Below, one piece after another: positions 23,456 to 36,526 of a stretch of DNA of 64,000 nucleotides. This DNA comes from Polyodon spathula. Its lineage: Eukaryota > Chordata > Actinopteri > Acipenseriformes > Polyodontidae. The first letter of the stretch is position 1, and each line of letters opens with the position of its first letter. Below the pieces are notes generated by a model that saw only the letters and a list, made by a program, of their open reading frames with translations, was not told where the DNA came from and ran no database searches. A program made the translations under genes and the position numbers. Location of the stretch: assembly GCF_017654505.1 (NCBI RefSeq), contig NC_054552.1, forward strand, positions 34,916,097-34,980,096. The letters are read 5' to 3'.

Positions 23456-23782
23456 TCTTACAGACAGACAGAAACACGTGATAGAGAGAGTGTGTGAGAG
23501 AGCGCCGCTGTACTTACTCCTAGAGCAGGCGTTGACTATACTGGCATAGTCCCCCTACACGCTTGTGTCAGTGCTCTCAGATTCCAACAACCAAAATTGC
23601 GGACCAGGGTATATATTTTTTTCAGACAAAAAGTCTTCTGGAGATGTTGCAAACGATTCTAGATGTGTTTGAGCTGCTTTTTTCTGTAAATATACAGCAG
23701 GACTCTCCTTTGGGATAAGGCTTTAAATGGACGAACAGGATTCCACTACCTCTTGCTGTTGATTTCTGTAGAAGGCAACGTT
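23456..23782 (-). other. sv2b: sv2b 5' UTR in the first coding exon
   Basis: A long pyrimidine tract ending TTTCTTTTCTAG (AG at 23784-23783) marks the start of this exon. About 327 nt of 5' UTR precede the ATG. The only upstream ATG I see (23547) opens a three-codon uORF ending at TAG, 23536. Human SV2B also carries untranslated sequence in the exon with the start codon, so at least one non-coding exon should lie at higher coordinates. Confidence 0.6.
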
Positions 23783-25226
23783 CTAGAAAAGAAAGAAAAA
23801 AAGATGTATTGAAGCCTGGTAAAACATGTAAAGCTTGGTCACACGAGCAATGCTGTATACTGTTTGGAGGGCTCAATGCTTACCATGCAATTAAAGCATA
23901 TCTGAGTATTCATGAATCAACACAGACATTGTCACTCATTCAAAACACAGCAGCTGTACTCACTAGTTATCCAGTACTCCCTCAGTATTGAAACAAAATA
24001 TGGAAAGAGAAAGACTAGTTCATTGTGTTATTCCTAACAATAGTACCATCTGTTTTTAACACAGTATATGTGTGCTCTGGAAAATGTACGCTGCCTCCAG
24101 GGCACTGTTCACATACAGTTCTACAGAAGTCATCAAAAAATACAATGCCTAACCTTTTCCTTCTGGGGTAAGGGTTCAGCACCTGGCATTGTGTTTACAC
24201 AGACAAGAAATAATGCAGACACAGAGGCAAAGAACCACTTGCACTGATTAATAAAAAAACTATTTATATAAGAATTATGTTTGCAAACCCGACCCCCTCA
24301 TATGCAAAGCACCTGCTGAACACAGATATAAAACTTCATGTAGCCTTCATAGTCACTGAAGAATCCATTCAACTAGATTAGACCACCTTAACAAGGTAGA
24401 GTAGAACAGCTTGACATCATGGACTGCAAGGAAAGGCAAGCTGTGACACACACTGCCTGCTTGCGGGCGAGCCTGGAAATGCTTGCTGCACAATGTGTGT
24501 AAAGAAGCAGGTTCAGCTGTTCTATAGACTGGATTGAGGTGCTCTGGTTTTGGAGCTGCTTTGTAGGGAATTGTGCATGGCACCGTTCCTTCAAATTGGT
24601 CTGCCTGAAGACAGAGCCACTAGTCCTGCACTAAAATACAAGAAAGAAGGCAGGAATTCAAAGGTATATCATAAGGTATTCTGCACATCCTAAGCAGTAG
24701 CATAGCAGATGAAACCTACATGAATACAATTCAAATTTTTTTTCAGATAGAAGCAGAAAGCATTAGAGACTATGTTGAAACATAATTGCGAGACCAGACT
24801 TGATTTCTTTGTTGGACTTGGAGTGACATATTTTATAATGACTCATTTTTTATGTAGGATTAAGTATTCACATTTCCAGTCATTTAATGGGATCAGAGGG
24901 ACCTGAACAAATCCTAGTGCTAATCCGTAACATTACAGCGCACTTTGCATCTTTTTAGCTCTGAGCAAAGCAGAATTAAAGCTGTCACGCTAGTAAAGGT
25001 TGCCTTTATCTACGGTTCCAAACCAAATCATTCTCTTAATTCACCTAATTAAATCCGTTCCACTTTTCAGTCCTTTCTGTTAGCTTTGAGTGCTGAATGC
25101 ACAAACCAAAGTAAAACTGTGTACAGGGAGGATCTGCCAGATCACAGGGAAGGCATGGTAATCCTTGCCTGCTTTGGGTTCTTGGAGCAAATCATTGTAT
25201 AGGGTTAGCTGCAATGTGCTAAATGT

Positions 25227-25241
25227 CCAGCAGGTGGTGCT
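25227..25241 (+). promoter_or_regulatory. CTCF-like site, one mismatch
   Basis: CCAGCAGGTGGTGCT matches the CTCF consensus at 14 of 15 positions. It lies 1 kb from the RE1-like site. Confidence 0.3.
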
Positions 25242-25505
25242 GATGTGTATACTTATCAAGTGTGCAGATGATGGCTCTTTGCCCCTCAAAAGCTTACCTA
25301 AAACATTTTACTGTGTGGTTTAGAAGATGTATGATGGGAATTAAAAGAAGGAAATTAGAAAGACAGATACAGTACATATTGTGAGGGTAAGAACCATCTT
25401 TAATACTGCATCATCATGAGCTGACTGTTCCACTGATAAAGGTGGAGGGGTGAGGTGTGAATCAATTACAGTAATTAATTATTAATGCTAATGAGATGCA
25501 GATGT

Positions 25506-25508
<3 letters not shown>

Positions 25509-25575
<67 letters not shown>

Positions 25576-25576
25576 C
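25509..25576. repeat. CT-dinucleotide microsatellite
   Basis: (CT)n with a single CTCCTC interruption. Confidence 0.97.
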
Positions 25577-26281
25577 CCCTGAGATTTCCCTTTCTCCAGT
25601 ATCTAATTAACATCTCAGATTGCACTGTTCTCCAGCCCTGGATCACAGCCCTGAGTCATCACTAAAACAAATTGCACAAAACCAGCCATTCCTATGAAGC
25701 ACTCATTACAGCAGCCAATTAATTAGCAACTCTGTTTTTGCTAAGACAGTGCGCCCAGGATACCTTTCCAAACGAGACTGTTCAATTTGGCTCTCAGTCT
25801 CTGGCTGCTTCTTCATGGTCTGTGGTAGGCTGGAGAAGATGCAGTGTATAAAGAATGCACCTGGGTGTTCAGAAGAGATCATCAGTATTTACTATACTTT
25901 ACCACGTCTCTCTGTCCTTTCACAATTCCTTGTCTGTTCCTTACCGTGCTTTCACCAGGCTTTGCTACAGTTTGTTATGCTTCTCTCATGGTAAGCTGCA
26001 GCACATTTTTTGGTGAGAATGAAAGTACAGTACTGTATATTGGCTCTGCTATAACAGTAGGAGCATAGGAAAACAAAATAAAGTCAAAGTATAGGAAAAA
26101 ATCCTGTTTCAAACCTAAAAATAAAATAAAAATCAGAATAAAGAAACGCGCAGGGACTGTAACACTCTGACTCCAGTAAGCTGCTGTAATGCTGTATCCG
26201 TTCCAGTGCTGCCGCCCCCTCTTCAGTACAAAGACGTTTGACGGTCATGGATTCCATATGGACTGATCCCAGGGAATCGCT

Positions 26282-26302
26282 GTCAGCACCATGGACAGCT
26301 CC
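26282..26302 (+). promoter_or_regulatory. RE1/NRSE-like REST binding site
   Basis: The 21-bp site reads GTCAGCACCATGGACAG then CTCC. It differs from the published REST motif at only two positions (first base; third base from the end). It lies about 2.5 kb upstream of the first sv2b coding exon, inside the presumed first intron. REST represses many neuronal genes outside neurons. Function here is inferred. Confidence 0.7.
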
Positions 26303-28028
26303 ACCTAATACCACGTTCTCAACACGCTCTGGCACGGGAGCAAGCCATTCCTTTACAACTGCTGTGCAACCAAGCCACCATGGATGGGCGCTGCATTCTG
26401 CAGCAATGGCTTTATTTAATGGTCTCTGTACTTTCTGTTTCCGTTTATTATATCATATCATTGACAGCATGTTAATTGAATACAATTAGCGTTTCTTATC
26501 TGCATTGCAGACCCCTAAATTCAAAGTGAATGAGGCTGGTTCGCCAGTAATAATCAGGTCCATGGAAAAGGCAGTTTGTGTCTGCATACAAGGCTGTGAA
26601 TAAACACTGCTTATACTTGTACACTGCTTATATACAGTAGAGAAGAACATAAGCAGAATAAGGGTCATATTTTAGTAGAAGAGTTACAGGATTGCTGGGC
26701 ACTGTTTCTTTAATACAGAAATACAAGTATCTTTCTGACAGTGCAAAGAGAAAGTAGTAGCAGTTATTCTCAGTATCACAAGTAACTGTGTTTAAAAGGA
26801 ATTTAAATTAATGTTGTATTTCCTGCAGGTAAAACCTTTTATGACTCTTAAATTGAACCGGCACTCATTTCACTGTATGTCACAAATCAGGATTATTTCT
26901 AAGTAAAGATTAATAAAAAAGAAAAAGGAAATGGGTTTGGCGACAGCACATGAAAGCAAATACAAAATGTCGACTCGTTCTCCATCTCAAGACTATTCAT
27001 CAGCTTAACATGCTTCTACTGTGCATGAAACTGAATTAAGGAACACATTTCTATCAAAGCATCTTTGTTTAGTGTCTACCCAAGCCTAACTATAATTTTG
27101 CTGATGCTCCTGTTGAATAGCAAACCGTAAAGAGTAATCAAAAGTTATGGGAAATACTAAAAATAACAGCATGTCTGATGGAAAAGCGTAAATAAAACTG
27201 ACAGCTAGAAAACACAGTGTATTAAACAATGCTGAACATGCTTCCATTGCATATAGGATGCTTGTAGGCTACTATATCAGTATACAAATCAATAGTTTAC
27301 ATTGGAATAAACTTTCAGCTGATGCTGCTAAAAACATATGAGGGTGTATTCTAATGCTCTGAAAAGGTTTTGAGATTGGGTTACTTTGCTGCGATCCTGT
27401 AATTCTTCCTTGTTAAACTAGGATGAATGCCAGCTTTCAGGCTGGATAATATCGGATTTTGGCAAAATGAAAGGACATTCTGTACCGAACTCAGAGTGTC
27501 TTGAATAAAGACAGGTGGTGAGAAGGAGGCTAATGCAACACTTGCATTCTGTCTTGATTGCAAAGCAAACAAGCTTTATTCACACCAATCCAGGCTCACG
27601 CATGCTTCCTAGCAGCACACTCCATGCATTATATACAAGCCTGAAGCATTAATAATACAAAGCAACACATGTCCTGCCAGGAAGGATGGGTGCTAAACAA
27701 AATGCAATGGCTTTCACACCCAGGAATATTACAGTACTATACTGAGGATTAAACATACAAGCACAATGAGAACTTGATGGAATCGTTTAACCCTGTGTTC
27801 TTTCTAGAGCTTTCCAGGTTTGAGTTTGTGTAAAAGCGGATTTGTTTGTTTTGCTTCTCATCCAGTAACTACTCACCATAATGATGTAGGTGACAGGAGC
27901 ACGTATGGATCAGTAAACATCCAGACATGTGACCGGAAGACGAAAAACAATAGAATCTCATGTGACAGGAAGTAAGCAAATATAGAATAGAATGGATCCC
28001 TACATACACATACCTATGAACACACAGT

Positions 28029-28135
28029 TCACAAGGATATGTATATACAGATGTGCAGTGAATCCAGCAATCATCTCTGTTCACAAGGCTATGTATATCC
28101 AGAATCCAGTGACCGTCTCTGTTCACAAGGATGGA
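28029..28135 (+). repeat. short tandem duplication, about 2-3 units
   Basis: TTCACAAGG[A/C]TATGTATAT recurs near 28029 and 28080, with a partial third copy near 28120. Confidence 0.6.
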
Positions 28136-30300
28136 TACTGTATCTCGCTCTCAAGATGAACACAAGACCTCTGGAGGCTGTCCAGGTATTAAAACCTCTT
28201 TCACGTGACTGTTTTTTCTCTGCAATGGATTTCATAATGAAGCAGGGTTCAGTTTCCTGCCCTGTTCTGTAATGGATCCCAAGTCAAACCTGAATTAGCA
28301 ATCATTTCAAGGTTCATTATGGCCAGAGGCAGTTTTTCTTTTTTTTTTCCTGCGGCAGAAACGCAAACCTCCATTGCAAGGGTAACTGTCTGTGGTTTCT
28401 GCTTTGACAGACTCACTGTTTAAACTCGTTGTATTGCTTGTTCTTGCAGAAGCACATTAACTCAATTAGCACGATCAATCCTGGTATCAGGTTGTGTACC
28501 CAGTCACCACCGAGATTACACACAGTCCTGTGCTTTACCACGCTTCCAGCGATGCTGGATATTCATTCATGTTTGCTGCAGTGGGTTGAACACTGGTTGG
28601 TGGGTTGATGCAACATACCCAGCCAAATGTCAATGCATTATTTGATTACGTGGAGATATTTATCTGAGATACAACTGGTAATATCCTAACTCCATAGACA
28701 TAGAGCTTGGGAACTGAGCACTTTCAAATTCGATTAGCAAAGGCAGCCTGGCCTGTTTGTTGACTCTTTTTGAATTTTGCACCTGTGTCGAAGTGTTGCA
28801 GAAATGCTGCCATTGCTGATTGAAAGGAGTGGTGGCTGAAGGAAACAAACCAAGCAGCTCTGTAGAAGGGAGCCTGCTCTGTATACACTACCTGCTCAAA
28901 ACACACATTCTCTTTCTCCTGAGGAAAAGCTGAGCAATGTATTTCTCTTTTTTCTCGTTTCTTTTGCTGTGCTCTTATTTGGAGCAGTCATGGGATGGCT
29001 CTTGTCCCTGATGAAATAAATCTTATGTTACAAGCAGCAGCCACTTAGCCAGAGATGCATTACTGCATTAAGCCTTAATAACCATCTGTTCTATTCTTAG
29101 ATCAATGATGGATACAATCCTCAGATGTGTACAGAAAAAAGGGGAGAAATGCATCACTGAGAAGAGAAAAACGAAGCTTCAGCAGGAAGCTGGAAGTGGT
29201 GGAAGTCAGTGCGTCAGAATGGGGTCTGGGAGCCGTTTCCTGTGCCAGGCTCCGACATGGCGGGCATAGTGGCCTGCTGAGGCCCTTTCAGTATTTTAGA
29301 TTCAGCACAAAATTAGTAATATTAATAACTATTCCATTGTGAAAGTTTACCAGAGCAAGAAGGGCAGTCTCCAATGTTTTTAATATGGTAATACAATGCC
29401 TTTACCATGCTTTATCAAACTCACCTTTGATCGTCTGTCTTTGCCTGTGCCACTTAACGTTATACTTTATTATGCTTTACTGCATTTTAATATGCTCTTC
29501 TACTGCAACTGTAAAAGGATAGGGACTACCAATGCTGTTAAACCACATCCGAGTCCAGACAGCAGCTTAAATGCTCTGCAGGTGTGTATTCCATGCATGT
29601 GGATTTCTGTAGTGGCATTTTAAGCATTGACAGGTGAAGCGCCAGGTAGTGATTCCTCTTCCTGGCTCGAGAACGTTCAGATCTCATTATTTTAAATGAG
29701 CTCTGACAAGGCTTAAGTCTTAAGAAGAAAATTCAAAAGCACTGCTTATGAAACTTTCTCTGCTCATATGTCTTGGCAGCCGCAGGGCCTGTTACCACAC
29801 TGGCAGAGTCGCATGTGAAACCTCGAGAGTGTTAAACATGAGTGACCTTGACATCCTCATTACAGCTCACACTGCAGGGGCTGGGGCCACTTGCAGGAAT
29901 TAACAGGGGGCACATGGGCTTGTCTACAGGGAGGATTTTAATAAGCTTGAATGCAGCTGGTAGCTAGAAAAACTATGAGAGCTGCTTTTCAGCACACATG
30001 ATCCTGCATGCAAATGAGGCACTGCTTGAGAAACTTCACTTCAAAATTTCTACCACATCATCTGATATCTTTCAAATCGCAGTTTCTGAAGTTGCAGATG
30101 GAATTCATTGCAGGGAAATAAGTGTGAGAGTAAGGGTGTGTGTGTGTAAATGGGACAGGGATGCAGCATACTGATCAGGAAAGGGATTTGGGACTTCTTG
30201 ATGAAAAATCATTCAAAACAAGACCAATGCACAGCTGTGATGAAAAAAAAACTAGGCGCTGGGCTGCATTGTAAAGGGAAAGAATACAAATAGTCTAAAT

Positions 30301-30573
30301 GGACTGTATGGACCGGTAGACTGTATGGACCTGTAGACTGTATGGACCTATAGACTGTATGGACCGGTAGACTGGGTAGACTGTATGGACCTATAGACTG
30401 TATGGACCAGTAGACTGGGTAGACTGTATGGACCTATAGACTGTATGGACCGGTAGACTGTATGGACGGGTAGACTGTATGGACCTATAGACTGTATGGA
30501 CCGGTAGACTGTATGGACCTATAGACTGTATGGACGGTTAGACTGTATGGACGGGTAGACTGTATGGACTGTA
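30301..30573. repeat. 17-bp minisatellite, about 16 units
   Basis: The unit is GACTGTATGGACCTATA, with GGACCGGTA and GGACGGGTA variants. It shares GTATGGAC with the 50-bp array at 18.9 kb. Confidence 0.96.
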
Positions 30574-31267
30574 TTTTATTGTACATTGTCGCTCAAACGT
30601 GTTTTCCACTGAGTGTCAATGTAAGCAAAGTGCTTGATTTAACCTCAATAGGTTTCCAAGTAAAACATTTCAAATAAATGAATAGAGTCCTTATGCATGA
30701 AAAGGGCAGGACTTCACTCATCCACACATAGCAGAGACCCCTTGAGGCTTCTGTCAGAGACTGGGGATGCACTAATGCACTTTCTAGTTTAATGTCTTCA
30801 CTAGATCCCTGGTGACTCTTAAGCATTTATACCCTTTTCTTTATCTATGACCTTTATTTGCAGTGAGATAATCGTTCACTCTCTTGCTGCTATAGAAAAT
30901 CCTCTCAGCAGACCCTGTATATCTGTATAAAGTAACGTACTTTATTTGCATTTCTGTGTTATGTACAGCTTGCAAACCATTCCCACAGTGTGCAGTATAC
31001 TGGGATTGCAGTATTCTATGCTGTAGGGTTTTTACTAGGGAAGTATAGAAGTCACGAGTCTTATGCATACTTAGTCATCCACATTATACACAGGAGTTGC
31101 ATTTGATTCAATTCAATTCAATTACAATTCTTCATTAATTAACCAGGCTGAGAATGCAATGAAACAGATTGGAAGGAAGTCTGTTGCATACTCAGAACTG
31201 TTCTCATACTATATACTGTAAAGGATGCCTGTGGAAGCCTTTCAGACGGTTTTGCCTCTCTTTAGTG

Positions 31268-31268
31268 G

Positions 31269-31304
<36 letters not shown>

Positions 31305-31339
31305 AGGGTTAGGGTTAGGGTTTTGGGTTAGGGTTAGGG
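31268..31339 (+). repeat. interstitial telomeric repeat (TTAGGG)n
   Basis: About a dozen tandem GGGTTA units with a few length errors (GGGTTTAGGG, GGGTAGGG). This is the vertebrate telomere sequence, on the plus strand. Confidence 0.97.
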
Positions 31340-31421
31340 CTAGTGTTTGAAAACAAGTTGAAGCGTACTTTCCAGTGAACAAGCTCAACATTCAAAGTTC
31401 TGCCTGGCTGGAGCTTCCACC

Positions 31422-32275
31422 TGTCTCAGTCATCGAGGGCTGTGGAGTGTTCCTCCATCGCTCCCCTGCACAGCACACTAATCCTAGTGACTGAGAGAAC
31501 CTCAATCCCTCAGCATGTCTCAGTCATCGAGGGCTATGGAGTGTTCCTCCATCGCTCCCCTGCACTGCACACTAATCCCAGTGACTGAGAGAACCTCAAT
31601 CCCTCAGCGTGTCTCAGTCATCGAGGGCTGTGGAGTGTTCCTCCATCGCTCCCCTGCACAGCACACTAATCCCAGTGACTGAGAGAACCTCAATCCCTCA
31701 GCGTGTCTCAGTCATCGAGGGCTGTGGAGTGTTCCTCCATCGCTCCCCTGCACAGCACACTAATCCCAGTGACTGAGAGAGGGCTGTGGAGTGTTCCTCC
31801 ATCGCTCCCCTGCACAGCACACTAATCCCAGTGACTGAGAGAACCTCAATCCCTCAGCGTGTCTCAGTCATCGAGGGCTGTGGAGTGTTCCTCCATCGCT
31901 CCCCTGCACAGCACACTAATCCCAGTGACTGAGAGAACCTCAATCCCTCAGCGTGTTTCAGTCTTCGAGGGTTGTGGAGTGTTCCTCCATCGCTCCCCTG
32001 CACAGCACACTAATCCCAGTGACTGAGAGAACCTCAATCCCTCAGCGTGTCTCAGTCATCGAGGGCTGTGGAGTGTTCCTCCATCGCTCCCCTGCACAGC
32101 ACACTAATCCCAGTGACTGAGAGAACCTCAATCCCTCAGCGTGTCTCAGTCATCGAGGGCTGTGGAGTGTTCCTCCATCGCTCCCCTGCACTGCACACTA
32201 ATCCCAGTGACTGAGAGAACCTCAATCCCTCAGCGTGTCTCAGTCATCGAGGGCTGTGGAGTATTCCTCCATCCC
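31422..32275. repeat. 94-bp minisatellite, about 9 units
   Basis: Units contain GTCTCAGTCATCGAGGGC, TGTGGAGTGTTCCTCCATCG and CCCAGTGACTGAGAGAACC. One unit (about 31780) has lost about 32 bp. It starts about 80 bp after the telomeric tract. Confidence 0.97.
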
Positions 32276-32700
32276 TCCTCCCTTATTGTAAGAGCTTTGT
32301 GAAGTGAATGCGACCTGGAGTGAGAAGCCGGAGCAGACACAAGCATTTACATGAAGCCACTCAATGGTAAAGTGATTTGTTGAAGAACTTTTAAATGAAA
32401 CATATGGGGGCTGATACAAATATCTGAGTACAGAAGATCGCTTGAGTATACTACACAGCGCAATACTACTGTCTACAAAATGAAGCGCCACCTGGCGGAG
32501 CCACTAAGTGCATGCTATACTGTACTGAGATGTACATCAAAACTGTCTTTTTATGGGATTTCAGGTTTTTTTACTTGAAGCTTGAAAAACATCAGTTCGT
32601 GAATGAACTTTTAAACAGCCTGAATGACAAGCTGCTTAAAGAAACATCAATTAAACTATAACTGAGAGATTAACAGGCTACCCCTTCCGAGGACAAGATG

Positions 32701-33480
32701 GTTTTCAGAGTTTGAAACAGCCCACAGCCCTGATGAGAGTTTCATTCAATCCTCACAGGTTTTCAGAGTTTGAAACAGCCCACAGCCCTGATGAGAGTTT
32801 CATTCAATCCTCACAGGTTTTCAGAGTTTGAAACAGCCCACAGCCCTGATGAGAGCGTTATTCAATCCTCACAGGTTTTCAGAGTTTGAAACAGCCCACA
32901 GCCCTGATGAGAGCTTCATTCAATCCTCACAGGTTTTCAGAGTTTGAAACAGCCCACAGCCCTGATGAGAGCGTCATTCAATCCTCACAGGTTTTCAGAG
33001 TTTGAAACAGCACACAACACTGACGAGAGCGTCATTCAATCCTCACAGGTTTTCAGAGTTTGAAACAGCACTCAGCCCTGATGAGAGCATCATTGAATCC
33101 TCACAGGTTTTCAGAGTTTGAAACAGCCCACAGCCCTGATGAGAGCATCGTTGAATCCTCACAGGTTTTCAGAGTTTGAAACAGCCCACAACACTGATGA
33201 GAGTGTCATTCAATCCTCACAGGTTTTCAGAGTTTGAAACAGCACACAGCCCTGATGAGAGCTTCATTCAATCTTCACAGGTTTTCAGAGTTTGAAACAG
33301 CCCACAGCCCTGATGAGAGCGTCATTCAATCCTCACAGGTTTTCAGAGTTTGAAACAGCCCACAGCCCTGATGAGAGCGTCATTCAATCCTCACAGGTTT
33401 TCATAGTTTGAAACAGCCCACAGCCCTGATGAGAGCGTCATTCAATCCTCACAGGTTTTCAGAGTTTGAAACAGCCCACA
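32701..33480. repeat. 58-bp minisatellite, about 13 units
   Basis: Units contain TTTTCAGAGTTTGAAACAGC, CCACAGCCCTGATGAGAGC and ATTCAATCCTCACAGG, with scattered point changes. Confidence 0.97.
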
Positions 33481-34989
33481 GGCTGCATTAACCCAGTGAG
33501 AGAAGGGTACTGTGCACGGCTTCACTCTGATCTCCAGCACTCACACCTCACTGTTAATGCTCTACGTTTCTCACTGGATTTATTAAGTTGCTTTTAGGGT
33601 TTTTGAATTTGCACTTCCCACCATTTCTGTCCTTGAGTTCATTTTCCAAACCAAATGCCCAATGGCTGGGCAATCAGTAGCCCCTGCGCTCAGCTCAGTG
33701 TAGGACCTTGACTTTAAACAGACTGTATGCTACACTACGTGGTAGCATTGTGCAACACGTAGTGCCGTGTGGGCACAGATTAGCATTGTAAAGGGCTATG
33801 AAGCATCTCTATTGAATTCTGCATTAGCAATCATGTGTTCGTAGCACCAGCCTTTTTGGATTTCTTCATCATTCCAGCGAGTGCTGTATTATACAATCTC
33901 AGAAAGGTTTCCCAGTATAAATACATAACTACACCCAGGCTACATTAATCATAATGGCAGTATTAATAATAATCCTGGCAGCCCCATGGGGCTAAGCCTC
34001 ATCCACACACTCCTCAAAGCCTGTGGAGCCTCCAGCACTCATTCCCGGATTTACTGTATGTCTGGAGCTGGAGGTGGAAATGTCACTTCTTCACAGCCTC
34101 TTTCTTTGCTGCTATAAAAAAAATCTATTGCATGAAATGTACTCCACTTCAGAGAGAAGAGAGAAGGGAAAAGAAGAGGGAAGAGATCGCGAGACAGATG
34201 AAACACTGTGAGTGAGTAGAAATGTATTGAAATCCCCATTCCTGACAGATGAGAGCCGGGGTTTAATCCTGCTTATGACTGCGGACATTTCATTCTGTCC
34301 CCTGCCCAAAGCTTTAGATTACCGCTTCAGAAAAAATGAAAAGAATCAACAGCAGGATATCCTTTCACTGCAGCCTTGCTGTTTTTTTTTCCCCAGGGGA
34401 TGACAGTGGGATACTCTGTCACTCACACACTGTAATAAAGGACATGTAATCAGCTAGTGAGTGACACTTAGCCCTGGCTTTTACCGATGAAGATAAAACA
34501 ACTAGCATTACCACGGGACAAGAAAAGCCGCTGTCTGCTAATTCAATAATAACAGACAAGCAGCTAAGAGCAAGTGATTTAATCTGCTCACACACATCAG
34601 CGCAGAGGGTGCATTGCAGCAGTGCAGTGTTACGGATTGTACTGCTGTGCTGATGTTTTATTAATATGCCTCTTAGCTTCCTAGAAGGGTGGATCCATGG
34701 CATGCACAGTGCACCACTAATATGTGTCCCCACTGCACTTCCCCACAGTCTGTCTTGAGGAGCGGTTATAGTCAATAATCCAGACACATAATATGATTTT
34801 AAACAGGTGGAAAATGTAATATTCATTTAAAATAATATAAAGTTTCCTTTTAAGCTGCACTCAGTACAGTGCAGATACAAATACAGTGGAAAATGCATAA
34901 TACATGAAATAATAACAACAACACAACAGCCAATAGCAGATATCAGGCTTAAACAGCCTGGAAAGCAAGAGAGAACAGGTGGGTGCATC

Positions 34990-35310
34990 ACGCACCAGAG
35001 CTGGGAGGGAGTTCCAAAGAGTCGGAGCCATGAAGCTAAACGAGCGTTCTCCAAGTGTGGTGCACTTTTGCAGCAGACCAGAGTCAGATGACCTCAGCTT
35101 GCGGGCAGGAGTATAGCAAGTCAGCAGGTTGAGGAGGTTCTCCTGACTTGTGTGGTGAAGGGCATTGTAGGTGACCAGGAGAGTTTTGAAAATAATCCTG
35201 AACTTTACAGGTAGCCAGTATCGCTAGGCAAGGCGGGGGTGATGTGTTCACGCTTTTTACATCTGGTAAGGATCCTGGCAGCGCCATTCTGAACTAGCTG
35301 CAGTTGGTTT
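34990..35310 (+). repeat. dispersed repeat fragment, family not assigned
   Basis: The stretch with GGGAGGGAGTTCCAAAGAG, GATGACCTCAGCTTGCGGG, TTTACAGGTAGCCAGTAT and GATGTGTTCACGCTTT resembles a dispersed repeat I have seen in many vertebrate genomes. No reading frame survives. It runs directly into the 63-65-bp minisatellite. Confidence 0.45.
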
Positions 35311-35320
35311 ATTATACCCC

Positions 35321-35940
35321 CCTCGCATGACGGGTATAATAAATACTGCAGTGTCATGGTTAAGAATGCAGACCCACGACGTCCCTCACATGACGGGGGT
35401 ATAATAAATACTGCAGTGTCACGGTTAAGAATGCAGACCCACGACGTCCCTTGCAGGACGGGTATAATAAATACTGCAGTGTCATGGTTAAGAATGCAGA
35501 CCCACGACGTCCCTCGCATGACGGGTATAATAAATACTGCAGTGTCATGGTTAAGAATGCAGACCCACGACGTCCCTCACATGACGGGGGTATAATAAAT
35601 ACTGCAGTGTCACGGTTAAGAATGCAGACCCACGACGTCCCTTGCAGGACGGGGGTATAATAAATACTGCAGTGTCGTGGTTAAGAATGCAGACCCACGA
35701 TGTCCCTTGCAGGACGGGGGTATAATAAATACTGCAGTGTCACGGTTAAGAATGCAGACCCACGATGTCCCTTGCAGGACGGGGGTATAATAAATACTGC
35801 AGTGTCGTGGTTAAGAATGCAGACCCACGATGTCCCTTGCAGGACGGGGGTATAATAAATACTGCAGTGTCGTGGTTAAGAATGCAGACCCACGACGTCC
35901 CTCGCATGACGGGTGTAATAAATACTGCAGTGTCATGGTT
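35321..35940. repeat. 63-65-bp minisatellite, about 10 units
   Basis: Units contain TATAATAAATACTGCAGTG, GGTTAAGAATGCAGACCC and ACGACGTCCCT. They differ in a G-run (CGGGT or CGGGGGT) and in CTCGCATGA, CTCACATGA or TTGCAGGA. Confidence 0.96.
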
Positions 35941-36526
35941 AGTTTCATATACTGTAGTCCTTTATTTGGCAGGCACTGCGCAGTAATCCTCTTGGCACAG
36001 TGAGATTGTCCTTGTTTTAGAGGACGCTACCTTTCCACTGTGAACTCCTCTGGTTTAAATCCAGCCAGGGCACCAGGATCCTGATTAATTTATTACTGCA
36101 GAACAACACAGTAAAGGGAAAGGTAACACTTCAGTTAAGGGGCTGCACATGAACCTTTGATATTAATGTGTGATTACAGGGTATTGAGTAACACACATTG
36201 TCAGTAAGAGATTTATTTAACTCTGTATAACACATGTACAACAGCTGCAGACTGAAGTCCTATTTGGAGGAAGATGTGTGAAATCTATGATTAATTTATT
36301 TCTGCATTGAAAAGGTGTCCTGGAAAAACTTGATATCTTGACAATTTCAGAGTCAGCTACTCAGAAATGATGTTCTGTAGAAATTTTAAACAGATAATAT
36401 TTCAGTTTTCAGAAAATTGTATAATTTAAAGCAAGTTTAGCTTATCTAAAGAAAATGTGTTTGTAATCAAGTTAAAACGGGACCATGCTGGATTACAGCT
36501 TCTTCAAGATGTAAAGGAGGTGCAGG

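Larger units (their letters stand above)
23783..30300. other. presumed sv2b intron 1, first part
   Basis: No coding exon recognised. It holds a diverged copy of the sequence found just past the first coding-exon donor (23866-23959), CTCF-like and RE1-like sites, a CT microsatellite and TTTACCATGCT-like sequence (about 25935-25995 and 29390-29510). Confidence 0.5.

Noticed and set aside
23512..23517. Good minus-strand donor GTAAGT inside the sv2b 5' UTR
   Set aside because: The only acceptor before the ATG (CTGTAAG at 23457) would make an intron of about 55 bp, unusually short. Read-through 5' UTR is simpler.
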